This document shows positions 46,690 through 58,054 of a stretch of 64,000 nucleotides of DNA, piece by piece. Each line of letters begins with the position of its first letter. Position 1 is the stretch's first letter. Source of the stretch: Metallyticus violacea (taxonomy: Eukaryota; Arthropoda; Insecta; Mantodea; Metallyticidae); contig CM060831.1 of NCBI GenBank assembly GCA_030762175.1, forward strand, positions 68,770,001 through 68,834,000, given 5' to 3'. The translations under genes were made by a program, and so were the position numbers. The notes under the pieces are model-generated. The model saw only the letters and a program-made list of their open reading frames with translations. It ran no database searches and was not told the origin of the DNA.

Positions 46690-47260
46690 AAAATTAAAAG
46701 TTGGCCACTGGAATGGTTCGAACTACGCTACTTAGAACATCCTCTAACCTTCGCTGCAACCTATCTCCTTCCAAATTACCTCGTCCCGTCGCAGGCTCAT
46801 ATCCTTGCCAAGGCCCTAAATGTAAAACCTGTGCGCTAATTATACCATTATCATTCATTCCAAAGCCCCAATTTATTCAGAGAATTTAAAATGACTTCGT
46901 TTGCTACCTGTTGCTCTAAGAATGTCGTTTATCTTGTAAGCTTTGCAAAACTTTTTATATTGGTTTAACTTCTAATATTGTTTTTCTCCATATGAGCAAT
47001 CACTAAGTCACCCGTGCCGTTTGCTCAACTTTCCCTGTCTTTCTGTAAGGATTTTGATGGTGCTTTTAATGTAACGCTTATTGATGCATTACCTACTTCA
47101 ATTGAAAGATTACTCAGACACAGAGATATGGCAGCGTATACCACCAGGTTTAAATATACATTCCCTACCTCTTGCTGCTTGTTTAATCTGTTTCCACGCA
47201 TTACGTTACTTTTGAGAATCAATATTTGTATTTACCGCTTTCACTTGTCTTCAGTCTTTG
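46690..47260 (+). pseudogene. Penelope-like element fragment (GIY-YIG endonuclease region)
   Basis: Pieces in order: RTSSNLRCNLSPSKLPRP, YPCQGPKCKTCALI (the C-x-C-x-x-C linker before the nuclease), SKNVVYLV (46919-46940), LCKTFYIGLTSN (46940-46975), then PSIERLLRHRDM-like PTSIERLLRHRDMAAY. VVYL and FYIGLT are the GIY-YIG signature of Penelope-like elements. The frame breaks between them; the reverse transcriptase is absent. Confidence 0.7.
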
Positions 47261-47407
47261 AATAACATGAGTTCGAAATATAGCAAAAATTGTGACTATT
47301 TAAATGTTTGACTTCGGCCCGTTCGTGACAGTTGTAGAAATTAAAAATGCCGTCACAGATAAAATCTCTTTCGTACGAAAATAAAATGTTGTTTAAAAAC
47401 TGGGGTT

Positions 47408-47644
47408 CTAGGTCGTTCTGTTGTTCAACTTGCTGGCAGAAAGTCGCTCTGGGAAGGAATTCTGTATTTTTGAGATCTTAGATGTGCTGAATATAGTATC
47501 GGTACAGCAATTCTCAATGTAAGATTGGATAGGATCTAACATCGACTCTTCTACATTAGGTGCTATGAGTATCGCTATACCTGGTTGTCCTTGATTTGCA
47601 AATGTCCCACTTTCCCGAAGATATTGATGTAGAATATTCCTCAA
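47408..47644 (-). pseudogene. Tc1/mariner-like transposase HTH-linker relic
   Basis: The 78-codon frame reads LRESGTFANQGQPG, IAPNVEESMLDPIQSYIENC and TDTIFSTSKI, which resembles the linker after the DUF4817-type head and the second HTH of insect transposases (F-ETGS-----GRP----TPENEE-VLD-VE-NP-TS-R). No catalytic motif is present. Confidence 0.5.
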
Positions 47645-47739
47645 AGATCATTTATTTATTTGCAAACTACAGTATGTTAAGTTAAAAAAATATAATGCTA
47701 ATAATTGTATTTATATATGTTGTATATATACAAACTGTT

Positions 47740-49030
47740 TACAAAAATCTTAACTAGAAGAATAACGAAGATTCTGGATGAAAATTAACCACCAGAACAA
47801 GCGGGTTTCCATACAACATCCAGCACAGTAAGCCTTCTCCAACCTATAAACCTATAAACCTATGGATGGAAAAAGCAGAGGAATTCCGTCTAAAACTATA
47901 TCTCGCCTTTGTTGACTATAGTAAGGCCTTTGACTCAGTCGAACACGCAGGCACATTACACGCCCAGGCAGCTCAAAGAATGGAGGCAAAGCATTCGTAT
48001 CCTACACAAAATTTGTAGTCAACGTTTTGCGAAAGTAAAAACAGAAGGACAGCCATTCCGACTAGAAAGAGAAGTTTGCCAAGATGATCCAATCTCTCCC
48101 AAACTCTTCGCCTGTGTAATGGAGCACATATTAAGGAAAATGAAATGGCATAATAATTTCGAAATCAGCATTAATGTCAGTTCACTAAAAATCTAATATT
48201 TGTCGACGATTTGGTCTTATCCGCCAATACACCGAAAACACTGTAAACTATGCTGGAACAATTATGCAAGCATAGCAAAAATACAGAGCTGTCACTAAAC
48301 AAACTATAAAAATAGATGGAGCAGTCCTCACATATGTGAGCGAACAGATTTCCTTCCACGATAAAATGGAAAAAGAAGTACAAAGAAGTATCTCATTAGC
48401 CTGGAGAGCATTTTAGGCCGTTAACTGTATATTGTAAGACCAAATACTAACTAAAAAAATCAGATTCCAGACCCTCGAAATCTGTGTATACCCTGATTAC
48501 TATATGGATGCCATACATGATCACTAACAGAACAAAATTCAAACATGCCAAAGAAAAGTGCAACGCAAGATCCTGGGAATTACTTTGAAGGACAAAAATA
48601 CCTATAGTATTAATAAATCAGTTATCTCAGACAACAGACATCGCATAACTAGCTACCAGAAGCAAATGGTTATGGGGCGGTTACGTCGCAAGAATGCAGG
48701 ACAATAGGTGGCCTACTTGCTCCCCACATGGGACCCCGGCTAGGAAAAAGGACACAAGGCAGACCCAGAAGAAAATGGACAGACCTCTTCAAGGAATATG
48801 CAGGTCCAGATTGGTCAAGAGTAGCAAGAGGAAGAGAAAAATGGAAATATCTCGAGAAGCAACTAGTGAAGTGAGAGAAATGGGGTAACAAAAGAACAAA
48901 TCAGTCAGTGTCTTAAATAGCATACGAACAACTAGCGTGGAATAGCTCACCACGTTAGGAAAAAGCGAGCTTTCCATACTGTTAGGAGACCTTTGCCCTT
49001 AAGGGACACAATAAGCTATCTTTATATATA
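47740..49030 (+). pseudogene. RTE-like LINE, RT and 3' end, broken
   Basis: RT pieces in order: LYLAFVDYSKAFDSVEH (motif A), REVCQDDPISPKLFACVMEH (motif B, usually GVRQGDPISPKLF), LIFVDDLVLSANTPK (motif C, DD kept), KMEKEVQRSISLAWRAF, then QRKVQRKILGITLKDKNTYS, YQKQMVMGRLRRKNAG and RPLQGICRSRLVK. Frames shift several times and the N-terminal endonuclease is missing. The 3' end matches the 30.74-31.14 kb copy and finishes near TTTGCCCTTAAGGG plus TATCTTTA. Confidence 0.87.
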
Positions 49031-49034
49031 TAAA

Positions 49035-51365
49035 GAGGACTTTATGGTCTTTACCTCGCCAGGTAAAATAAATAAACAAATAAAACTGTTATTATTGCTA
49101 GTAATAGTAGTAGTAATACTACTATTACATCCTAGTAAATGTTCGACTGTCTGGTTGGCTGCTGTCGGTAAAAGATTCTGCTTACAAACGTACATTACCA
49201 TACATGAAGTGCACGTCCGCGTGTTCTATTTGCTGTTCTTTCTTTCCATGTTTAAAACTTTGCATAAAATCAGGATAAGCACATGACCTTCCATCTCAAT
49301 GTTCATAGAACCATTTATTGGTTTTTGTTTACTACTAATGCCCAAGCAACGTGAGAAAAGGGAGGGGAGAGTGCGGCATGCATACGATTCACTAATGTTG
49401 CTTGTTTACAGTATCCAGGCGTTCGGCTCAGTGGCGGCTCCAACTAACAAAATAAATGTCATTTTCTCGTGAACGATTAACTTAACCCATGTTTACCGGA
49501 ACTTTTTTTTTTTTCGCTTCTTTTAGTCTGTACTTGTCACCCGTAATTTTTTTTACCATAATTCATTTTTTATATATTACCTTCCAATTTCGGAAAGACT
49601 AACTTTTTTGTAGACTCGATATTGCTTCATTATTTAAATCGCTAATAAGAGCGTCACTACTTAATTTTCGAAACTATGACATAAGCTTCCTGTCAAACTG
49701 GATTGAGCGTGACTTGAATACTAATAATAACGGCAATAGGCGCGCAATGTTAATTGTGTTCATAAGCTCGCTATCTGATGTCCCAAGATGGAGGAACTCG
49801 AGAGCATTTTCATGCTGTGATATTTCTAATTCAACAAAGAGTACCTTAAAATATTACAGATAACTTTTACAAACTTTGCACTTTCTTTATTCCAAAGAGG
49901 CTGTAGATTATCTTTGTAAATGAGAAAATATTTCCTATGTGTTGTTAATTTAAAATAAATTTTATTTTCACTAGCACAATTAATATAAGCTACAAACCTC
50001 AATGCTTACTGCTACATAATGCCTTATAGATTATTATACTGCAGTGTAGTACAGAAATGCCAACACTTGAATATCCAAAAATTTAGTTACTGGCAACCAT
50101 TTTTTCAATACCGCGGATTTATCACCAGTAACGAAATTAAGTGTTGAAACGAGCAAAGGGCTGCATGGATTCCGCGGAATATCAGTTGCACATACTTGAT
50201 CGAGAATCTACTGGTTTTACTAACGTTTTGCAGTTCAGTTCTTCATACTATTTTGCCGGGGAGAATACAAAACATATACATACTCAAAATGGTTTTACAA
50301 GGTATGATTTGAAGAGAATCGAGATTCTCTTTCGATATATAAAACGTGTTTTTCAGTGGCACCTTTGTGATAGCATTTACACAAACTGGAAAATTAACTA
50401 AAGTCACTTTTGCCACAAATCTTGACTGGAAATCGTGAATAGGAAATTTATAAAAAATACTACGACAAACTGGAAAGTAAGTACTTACACAAAAATATGT
50501 CAAATAAAATTTCAAATTATAAAATGTGTTTGATGAGCTCTCACGCTTGCACTAAGCAAGAATTACGCCCTCCAGCAAGTAGACTTTTCGTGTTCTTAAG
50601 GAAAATGCATTGCACTGAATATCAGCGAGAATGGTGACCTTCGCTTAGGACCGTTGTCCAGAAAAGACCAGCCTTTAGCACTGAGAATATATGTGCGGGC
50701 AAAACATCGGGGGGGAGGGGCGGGAACACAAATGTATCTGCTCCGCATAGAGTTAGATACTAAGATAAATGTAATGCAATTCAAACTACCTCTTGTATAA
50801 TTGCTTTACTTATTTTTTGTAATTTTGTACATGAATGTAAATAATTCTTTCGTTAAATATAAATATAATTAAGAGATTGAGTGAACTGTATGAGAAAGTT
50901 GTTGAAAATTAATAAAAACGTCGAAACTTATTGATATAATAATTAATTTACCATACTTTCTGGAATTTATACCAATTTTAATTGGAATCAAAATGTATAA
51001 TCTCTTTACGTTAAGTTTGAATATGTACGAAGAATTGTTGCAGCAGTAACGAATTGGTGATGTGGATTAAGAGAAATGTTTTGGGCAACATGGTCTGAAA
51101 TATTCGTATCTTCCCAGAAGCCGTAATTTAAATTATACGTTATGTATCAAATTATTTTGCTAAATTATATATTATATAAAGCATTTTGAAGGTGGTATAC
51201 TTAATGTGAACTTTATTATAGTAGTATAGTTAGTGCGAAAGTGATTGTTTATTTATTATATTAAGAATAAAATAACCAAATAAACCACAAGTATACTCTT
51301 TATCATTTACGTTTTAAACATTACATATTTTCATTTATCGTTAATAAAATTTATGATAATAACTT
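49035..51365. other. Mostly AT-rich interval, no gene seen
   Basis: No domain in the frames at 50141-50515. CAGTGGCGGCTCCAAC near 49429 resembles a DNA transposon tip, but no partner end was found. Confidence 0.45.
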
Positions 51366-51371
51366 TATATA

Positions 51372-52061
51372 CCGAGTGTGCCAAAAATGTATGCACACTT
51401 TCACAGTAGATGTCTATTTAATATATTTCAAAGTTGGACCGGAAAACAACTGTAATGTGTAGTATGATGTTCTGTAAACAGATGTGACTCACGTAGATTA
51501 TGGTAGCGTTGCTACGTGACAGGTAAATCAACAACGACAAAATTATCGTTTGATGTTCTGTAAACCGACGTGACTCCCATTATGTTATGCTAGCGTTGCT
51601 ACAACAAAACGGAGCCAAGATTATCGTTTGAACAGCGGAAAGCAATTTTGAAGTGGTAATGGAAAACTGAGAATGTTGTTGAAGTTCCAAGGCACTGGAT
51701 AGGACGAAGAGATTTACACCGCGTTCTCTGGATCTAACTCCGCTGGACTTCTACCTATGGGGAACTCTTAAGGATGTTGTATACAGTAGAAAACAAGCTA
51801 CACTGGCAGCACCTTGGGAAGAAATTGAAACGGTATGTGCTGCAATTGCTGAGGACACTTTCGCAAACGTTGCTCAATCAGTAGTTCAACGTACTCAGAA
51901 GTGTATCGACGCCGATGTGGACATTTTGAGCAACTGTTGTAACTGTAAAAGTCTAAGATGATTAGTGCTAATCATTTTCTGTTTGTGTGAATTCAGTTTT
52001 GTAATGTTAACACAGTTTTTTTTTCTTTGCTTGAAGTATGTGTACATTTTGGCACCCTCTG
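51372..52061 (+). mobile_element. Deleted Tc1/mariner-like transposon with TIRs
   Basis: Left end CCGAGTGTGCCAAAAATGTA and right end (inverted) CAGAGGGTGCCAAAATGTAC give TIRs of about 30 bp, flanked by TA at 51370-51371 and 52062-52063. The C-terminus of a transposase survives: RSLDLTPLDFYLWGTLKDVV, EEIETVCAAIAED and VVQRTQKCIDADVDIFEQ. Everything before the last catalytic region is gone. A 86-bp stretch (GATGTTCTGTAAAC, 51466 and 51552) is duplicated in tandem. Confidence 0.88.
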
Positions 52062-52299
52062 TATGTGGGATTTGTGTGACATATACTTTTGAATTAACTC
52101 ATTATACAGACTGATTTTCAATAGACGCGCGATTCCCGAAAGACTAAAATTAAGCTTTCGCTGATGTAAGCAATTGAGCTTGCTCTTTGTGTTAATGACA
52201 CCAATTTTTTCCGTTGTATTTCTTTAGGAAGTGCCTGATAGATTTTCTGCTGTGTATTGTGGAGAATGCGGATAGTGAGATATATGCTAGAACAAAGAA

Positions 52300-52660
52300 T
52301 ATTTATTTATAAATTGTCCAAAAGAAATCCTACAAGTACAGATGGAGCTAACGTCTCCATCCAGGAATGCTATTTACAGATTGGTAAACAAAGTTCGAAC
52401 TCAGGGCGGTTTCTTTGATAACAGAACGAGAACAAAAATCTGGGTTTTAACATAGAAGAAGCTTGATGTAATAGGCTATCGATTAGAAACTTCTTCTCAA
52501 AAGTCGATTAGCCCAGCAAGTTGATGCAACTGTCGACAGTGCGTATTAAGCCACTCGGTTGCTGCATCTTCCTCCATATAAAATTACTGCTAAATCTGAG
52601 ATAAAACCTATGGAGGCACTGAAACAAAATTTCCAGGAGGCGTTTACAATATTGGGGAAA
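52300..52660 (+). pseudogene. DUF4817-type transposase head relic
   Basis: It reads PSRNAIYRLVNKVRTQGGFF, KIWVLT-KKLDVIGYRLETS, SQKSIS, QVDATVDSAY and ATRLLHLPPYKIT across two frames and two stops. This is the usual succession HTH1, linker (VLTEEKLD-IG-RLE-SP-KS) and HTH2 of the same superfamily as element 3. No DDE motifs follow. Confidence 0.7.
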
Positions 52661-52769
52661 ACGCATTGCTGCAAGCGTCTCAAAATATTTTCAAAATGAT
52701 TCAGGCATTCTCACAGCGGAGGGCATATACTTTGCGCATCTACTATGAAGGTGAGTCTAATATTAATTA

Positions 52770-53900
52770 GTTACTAATAAATGACAATTAAATCAGCGCT
52801 ACGAGTTTCGACTGCGTCGTTCTCCAGTAAAATAATTTTCGATTGCGTAGCACAATAAAGACTAGGTATAATAGTTTATTTATATGAGTAAAACATTTAT
52901 ACACATGCTTAATATGAAGTGTAATTTAACAAAATGTTTTCCAATGCTTAACATATTTTTTAAGTTACGTTTTATTGTGTCTATAACATCACAGGGAAAG
53001 TTGGAGCTTACTCAGCATTTCGCATTGCGGTTCCCATTCTAGTTTATTGCAAAAGCAAGGAACTAGCAGTCCAGACTCTAATTACAAGTTACATCACCTC
53101 ACAGTAGCTTTCTCAGAAGGCCTTGAACCGTAGAAAGAGCTGAAGCGCTTATGAAGAAACAAAAACTTTTATTTGAAAATAAAAAGAAACACGAATGCTT
53201 TCATTAACACTGACCTTCAGTGGACCGCTGTAACAGGCATATAAATCTCATTCCGGTCCGCCAAATCTTGTAGCTTGGATGAATGATAGCTTATTACAGG
53301 CCATCTGTGAACTGCATAATCAAGAATAATGAAAGAGAGGAATTTATTCATGAAATGTTGAAAGATGTTTGTGCTTGTACATAAGTAAGTAAGAAAATGT
53401 TTGTACATCTTTTATTTCCGTCTTGCTACGCAGTGAATTACAGCGTTAGTTTGAGCATGTGGTTGCGGAGAACATGCACGTGAGTATCGTTTGCGTCTTC
53501 CAAGTTTCTGTCCAAGATTAATGTTCAATACAAGGGTGGAATGCTGGATGACTTTACGTTCGCTAGTTCCCCACACACGTGCAGTGTGGATATAAGGCAT
53601 GTTCATAATCACCAAACAAGCAGTTGTTGTAGCTGTCCATAACGAAAATTATATAATATATTTTTTTCCAAGGTTAGCAGAATTGTTTCTCAGCAAGGTC
53701 ATCATCATCTATACCAGTTTAATACTCTTCGTTCCCTGGATCTTACGGAGTTTCTCTCCCTATTGGGTTATACTATTTCTTTTTACTTTTCAAAATACAG
53801 TCCTTTGTTTTCGATAGTTTTCGCCATCTCTCAGTTGAGACATTTATTGCCTAGCATCGATCACAGGCTCGCTTAAAAATAATATTTATATATAATATAA
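52770..53900. other. AT-rich interval, no gene seen
   Basis: Minus frames at 53217-53408 and 53412-53615 sit in slightly GC-richer sequence but have no recognisable domain. Confidence 0.45.
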
Positions 53901-53914
53901 TCACAAAAGGGTCA

Positions 53915-54174
53915 CCGCCATGGGTGGCCGAGGTCGTTAAGGCGCGGACTCGTGAACGGGAAATGTAGGGTCCGCTTCCTGACTGGGTTTTTTCTAGGTT
54001 TTCCTTAGTCCTCATAAGGGACAAATGCCGGGAAGGTACCCTAAAACTTAGACCTTAAAAAAATCTTTTGCAAATATATCATTTCATCTCATGTACCATC
54101 AGTGTCACCGCCTGTGGTGCCTCAGTGGTAAAACGGGCGATAAACAGCACTAAAAAAAAAAAACAAAACAAAAA
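53915..54174 (+). mobile_element. SINE-B copy 7 with 12-bp TSD, B-box deleted
   Basis: ACAAAAGGGTCA (53903-53914) and ACAAAAAGGTCA (54175-54186) form a TSD. The A-box GGTGGCCGAGGTCG is intact but the GGTTCGAATCC region has been lost between GTAGGGTCC and GCTTCCTGACTGG. The A-rich tail includes AAACAAAAC units. Confidence 0.92.
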
Positions 54175-54424
54175 ACAAAAAGGTCATAGACATATGGTTT
54201 ACACATATTGTTTCCAAGAATAAGAAAGAAGGCAAAATACAAATGAAAGAGAGAATTTCCCCGAAATAACACGCATTGTAAACTTTTAGACTAAGATGAT
54301 TTCTTTGTAATGTTACTTCAGGTCATCTAGACCTTTGAAAACAGCTGCATATTGAACAAAACGCCATCTCAAGAATTTGGAAAGGACAATTTTTTTTTTT
54401 TTTTGTTAACAGTGTAGGGGAAAA

Positions 54425-54706
54425 TTCCTGGTGGTGTAGTGGTAACCATACTTGCCTTCTGATCGTGGCTTCAAACCCGGCAAGGGTCGATGGATTATTT
54501 CGGGCGTAAAAATCCTAAGTATGGCTTCCTTCGGAAGGGAAGTAAAGCCGTGGGTACCGTGTCGTACATTTAAGGCACGATAAAGAACTTCAAGCTTGAA
54601 AGAAGAGGCCTCTGAGCAAAATTTGTCGGCCGTTTCACTTCCTGAATTGAATGGGACGCTGATGACCTGAGATGTTAAAGAGCGTCCGTAAATAAAACAA
54701 ATCAAC
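54425..54706 (+). mobile_element. SINE-A copy, tail subtype AAATAAAACAAATC
   Basis: It has the A-box TGGTGTAGTGG and a B-box GGCTTCAAACCC, with about 10 bp missing in the anticodon region (GCCTTCTGATCGTGG). The tail ends AAATAAAACAAATCAAC like the 35.0 kb copy, suggesting a subfamily. TSD not clear. Confidence 0.9.
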
Positions 54707-54709
54707 AAT

Positions 54710-55340
54710 CAATCCAGATGGTATCATAAAATCTCTGTACGGCTCTCTTTTAAAATATTATTTAGATCAAGAGTCTAAGACTTAACCTTTTACTGTGGGT
54801 CGACCCGAATAAAATCTTAGAAAATAGCCAATGAAAGGAAAAAGATATAAATTAGCATGAAAGCCCACCAATAGGAAGATATGTGCAGGAAGATCGTGTC
54901 ACGTGACATTTAGAAAGCTATGTTCAAGGCATTTATAGCACCTAAGCCCGGCGGAAGGACCAATTAATAAAAGTAGTTGTAATAGACTATAGAATACTTT
55001 TGTTACTTGTTATCTGTTAGTAGTTAGCTGGGGCTGAAGTGAGTGGTAGAAGTGTAAGTGTTAAATGGTGAAAACTGGAACTACGAATGTTACATTATTG
55101 TGTGTTTATCATCTCCTTTCCCTGTGATAGTGCATCACAAAAACGTTCAGCTAATAAATTGAGCTTATATTCGAGGACTAAACATTACAAGATTACGATA
55201 CTGAATGGAGGTTCGACCAATCAACCCTGAGATACCAATCCGTTTATAAAATTTGATCAACTCCTTATCCACAAGCAATCCAAACCCAATCACAACCTAT
55301 AAAAATAAATTGATACACAAATACCGCCGCACAGTCATTA
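54710..55340. other. AT-rich interval, no gene seen
   Basis: CCAAT-like and TATAAA-like words occur near 54830-54850 and 54960 but no transcribed unit can be argued. Confidence 0.4.
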
Positions 55341-55399
55341 TCATTGAATTTGACAATGGTACCGATCTTTTGACTTGGAAATTAGTAGCTTTTGACAGG

Positions 55400-55720
55400 C
55401 ATTTCCCACATTTTCAAATATGCCGTTTCAGGAATGTTACCATAGTCGGAGAACTTGAAGCAGATTTAGGTTCTCTACCGATCCTGGATTGTAATTCCAG
55501 CAACTGGCAAAATTTCATCTTACACAATAACTGAGATTCTACAGCACATCCACTCTTAGATATTGACTAGAAATACGTTTCCAAAAGCATTCTCAAAGGA
55601 TGGTTGCAAAAAGTTGTTTTCACTGATGAGTTGAGCATTTTATTTGATAAATTGACACGGATCTAATCATTATCGTTTAGACACAATACTAAATTAGCGA
55701 AGGGAGCAACTGCCTCTCGA
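55400..55720 (+). pseudogene. Possible Tc1-like transposase relic
   Basis: FRNVTIVGELEADLGSLPI resembles the VxxELxxxxG part of the Tc1 second HTH, and 150 bp later VFTDELSILFDK resembles the V-F-(S/T)-DES-F catalytic motif. Spacing fits a decayed Tc1 element. The evidence is thin. Confidence 0.35.
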
Positions 55721-55724
55721 CATG

Positions 55725-56195
55725 CGCACCAAAACTTACTAAAGAGTAAGTTTGATTCCAAATGCTGACATTCTTCATGAATTTGGACATTCTCGACGCA
55801 AACCTAACTTGAGAAACTGAACATAATAACCAAAATATAACAAATGAATGTGAAACATGATCGTTCTATGCCTTGTAATTAAAGAACAGACGTGTAGGGT
55901 ATTATACAGCATACTATGAACCAACTCAATACTACGAATACGTTTTGGGAAGCGATAATCCCTTTTTTTCCACACAATCTTCTTATAAACCTGATTTCGA
56001 GTACAGAATTTATCTTTAGCTGTTCGTGGATTTTTTGTTTCTAATACGTTTGAGAGACATCATCCCTTTAGCAACTTAAGGGTTTAATCTGCACATCTCA
56101 CGAGCGACCTACAGCACAGATGTGAAGTTAAATGCTAGTCTTGACTGTTCGACTGCCCGCAGTCAGGTTTTTGGCATTAGTAATGAAAGAAATAA
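55725..56195. other. AT-rich interval, no gene seen
   Basis: No recognisable gene or repeat before element 3. Confidence 0.5.
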
Positions 56196-56679
56196 CAGGC
56201 TACTACTGTGAGTTTATTTGAGTTACAGGTTCCCTGGGCGCGTCTACTTACTTGGGATAAAGTGAGTTAGATTCGCGGCTAATAAAGTTAGTATTTTTAA
56301 TTTAATATTTATATTTATCCTGAAAGCACAAATTGATAGTGTATTTAAAATTGATTACATTAAGCATTAACCTGCGTTGTGAGGTATGTTGAAAATGTCC
56401 ATTAGCGAAAATGCATTGCTGGCATCTGCATAGGAAATTTCATCTTACATTTTTATTTTATTTATTTATTGCGTTAGAACGCGGTGGTTCCGAACTTTCT
56501 CTCTTGTAACCGAAGTTGGCGAACATTTTTTCTATTTTCTTGGGAATTGTCTTACCACTTCTCTGAAAGAATCTGTTTTCATACAGAGTCTTCGTTTGGA
56601 CGCGTGGCCGGCTTAATGGGGATTTGCTTGGCACCGAGAAGCACGCTGTTTGCCGGCGGAGTCGGATATGCATAACCCC

Positions 56680-57660
56680 TTAAATTCAAAGCGCATGAAT
56701 TTCTGTAAGCATTCACATCACACCAAACCCCAATTTTTTTGGTCATACAATGTTATCTCTGTACAAGATCGGATTTTTCTGCACTCCATTATCTATTGTT
56801 TTGTGTCGCTACATGTACAGGTAAATAAAACCATACTTTGCCGTAAAAAAATATATGTCGGTCAAAGGAATGAACACTAACATTATTCGACACCCAATTG
56901 CAGAAATTAACTTTATCCATATTATCGCGCGGTTGCAATTCATGAACTACAGTTGTCTTAAAGGGTTTTAATTTTAAAGGTTTAGTGGCACTCCAAGCCA
57001 AGGTTTGCGGAATTCCTGATTCTTGTGCAAGTTTTCTCTGAGATTTCTTTGGGCTTCGTTCCAACTTTTCTTCGATGTCTTCGAGTTTTTCCTCAGTAAG
57101 AATACGGTATTTACTTTCGGTTTCTTATCAAGAACAGATCGCTTTCCTCTAAAGCTATTAACAAGATTATGAACCATTTCCCTGCCAGGTCGGTCCTGGT
57201 GGTGTAGTGGTTACCATACTTGCCTCCTACTCCCAAAACGCGGGTTCGAACCCGGCCAGGATCGATGGATTTTTTCGGGGCGTAAAAATCCTAAGTATGG
57301 CTTCCTTCGGAAGGGAAGTAAAGCCGTGGGTCCCGTGTCGTACATTTACGGCACGAAAAAGAACCTCAAGCCTGAAAGAGAGGCCTCTGAGCAAAATTTG
57401 TCGGCCGTTTCACGCCCTGAGTTGAATGGGACGCTGATGACCTGAGCTGTTAAAGAGCGTCCGTAAATAAATTAATAAAAAAAAAAAAAATTCTCTGCCA
57501 GGCGCACAAACAGCAGGGAATCTGTCAATAAATCGTCTTGTCACTTCTCTATAAGAGTTAGTTGTCGCATAAGAATCATACATGGAGGTTATGTTTGCTA
57601 AAATATACGGACTTTTGGCAGAACAGCACTAACACACTATAACCCGTAGTATCACAACGT
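56680..57660 (-). pseudogene. Transposase of element 3, split by SINE-A
   Basis: Upstream of the SINE (57503-57620) the minus strand reads NSYREVTRRFIDRFPAVCAP. After it: MVHNLVNSFRGKRSVLDKKP, SPKKSQRKLAQESGIPQT, ATKPLKLKPFKTTVVHELQP, RDNMDKVNFCNW, KVWFYL and MTKKIGVWCDVNA. These are HTH1, linker, HTH2 and the start of the catalytic domain of DUF4817-type insect transposases. The catalytic Asp segment (usually F-DEAWFYLSG) has decayed and the last third is unrecognisable. Frameshifts occur near 57065 and 56800. Confidence 0.82.
57190..57490 (+). mobile_element. SINE-A copy inserted in element 3 transposase
   Basis: TTCCCTGCCAGG (57178-57189) and TTCTCTGCCAGG (57491-57502) form a 12-bp TSD with one mismatch. 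The head has both A-box and B-box GGGTTCGAACCC, complete body, hairpin and A-tail. It is one of the best-preserved copies and is antisense to the transposase. Confidence 0.97.
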
Positions 57661-58054
57661 TCAGTCATGTACAGCACAAAGACTTCGCATCAACTGATTA
57701 GCAGACACAAGGAGAAGCGGAAGTGGAGAGGGGAAGAGAACCTGTTAAAAATAGGGCAGGCCAGTTCCCATTAAGCCCGCCACGCATCTAATTGAAGGTT
57801 TCTATAAACCGTACATAAAAATCCCCTCTTCAAGACTATGTACTGTCATAACTAACGGAAAACAATTACCATACAGGCTACACACAATGACAAAACCCAG
57901 TAACACACGAACACACAGCCACTTGTTGATAAAGCCTTCCTCAAGCTAACTACAAGCTGCTACTTGTACATGTATTATAAGACCTTGACGACTGACTTTC
58001 CCAGTACGCAGTCGCGCTCTGCAGGCCCTTAATTCAAATTGCATCACTGTACTT

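Larger units (their letters stand above)
56206..58049 (-). mobile_element. TIR transposon, element 3 (DUF4817-type Tc1/mariner relative)
   Basis: TA (56204-56205) precedes CTGTGAGTTTATTTGAGTTA. The right end read inverted is CAGTGATGCAATTTGAATTA, bounded by TA at 58050-58051. Beyond the TIR both ends share GGG-CC and a CTT/GTACTGGG block. It contains a minus-strand transposase relic and a SINE-A inserted later at 57190-57490. It is the most complete member of the family also seen at 16.8 and 37.3 kb. Confidence 0.85.

Noticed and set aside
57190..57265. tRNA gene with paired acceptor ends and intact A and B boxes
   Set aside because: The same sequence heads about a dozen SINE-A copies with bodies, A-tails and TSDs; the anticodon arm is irregular.
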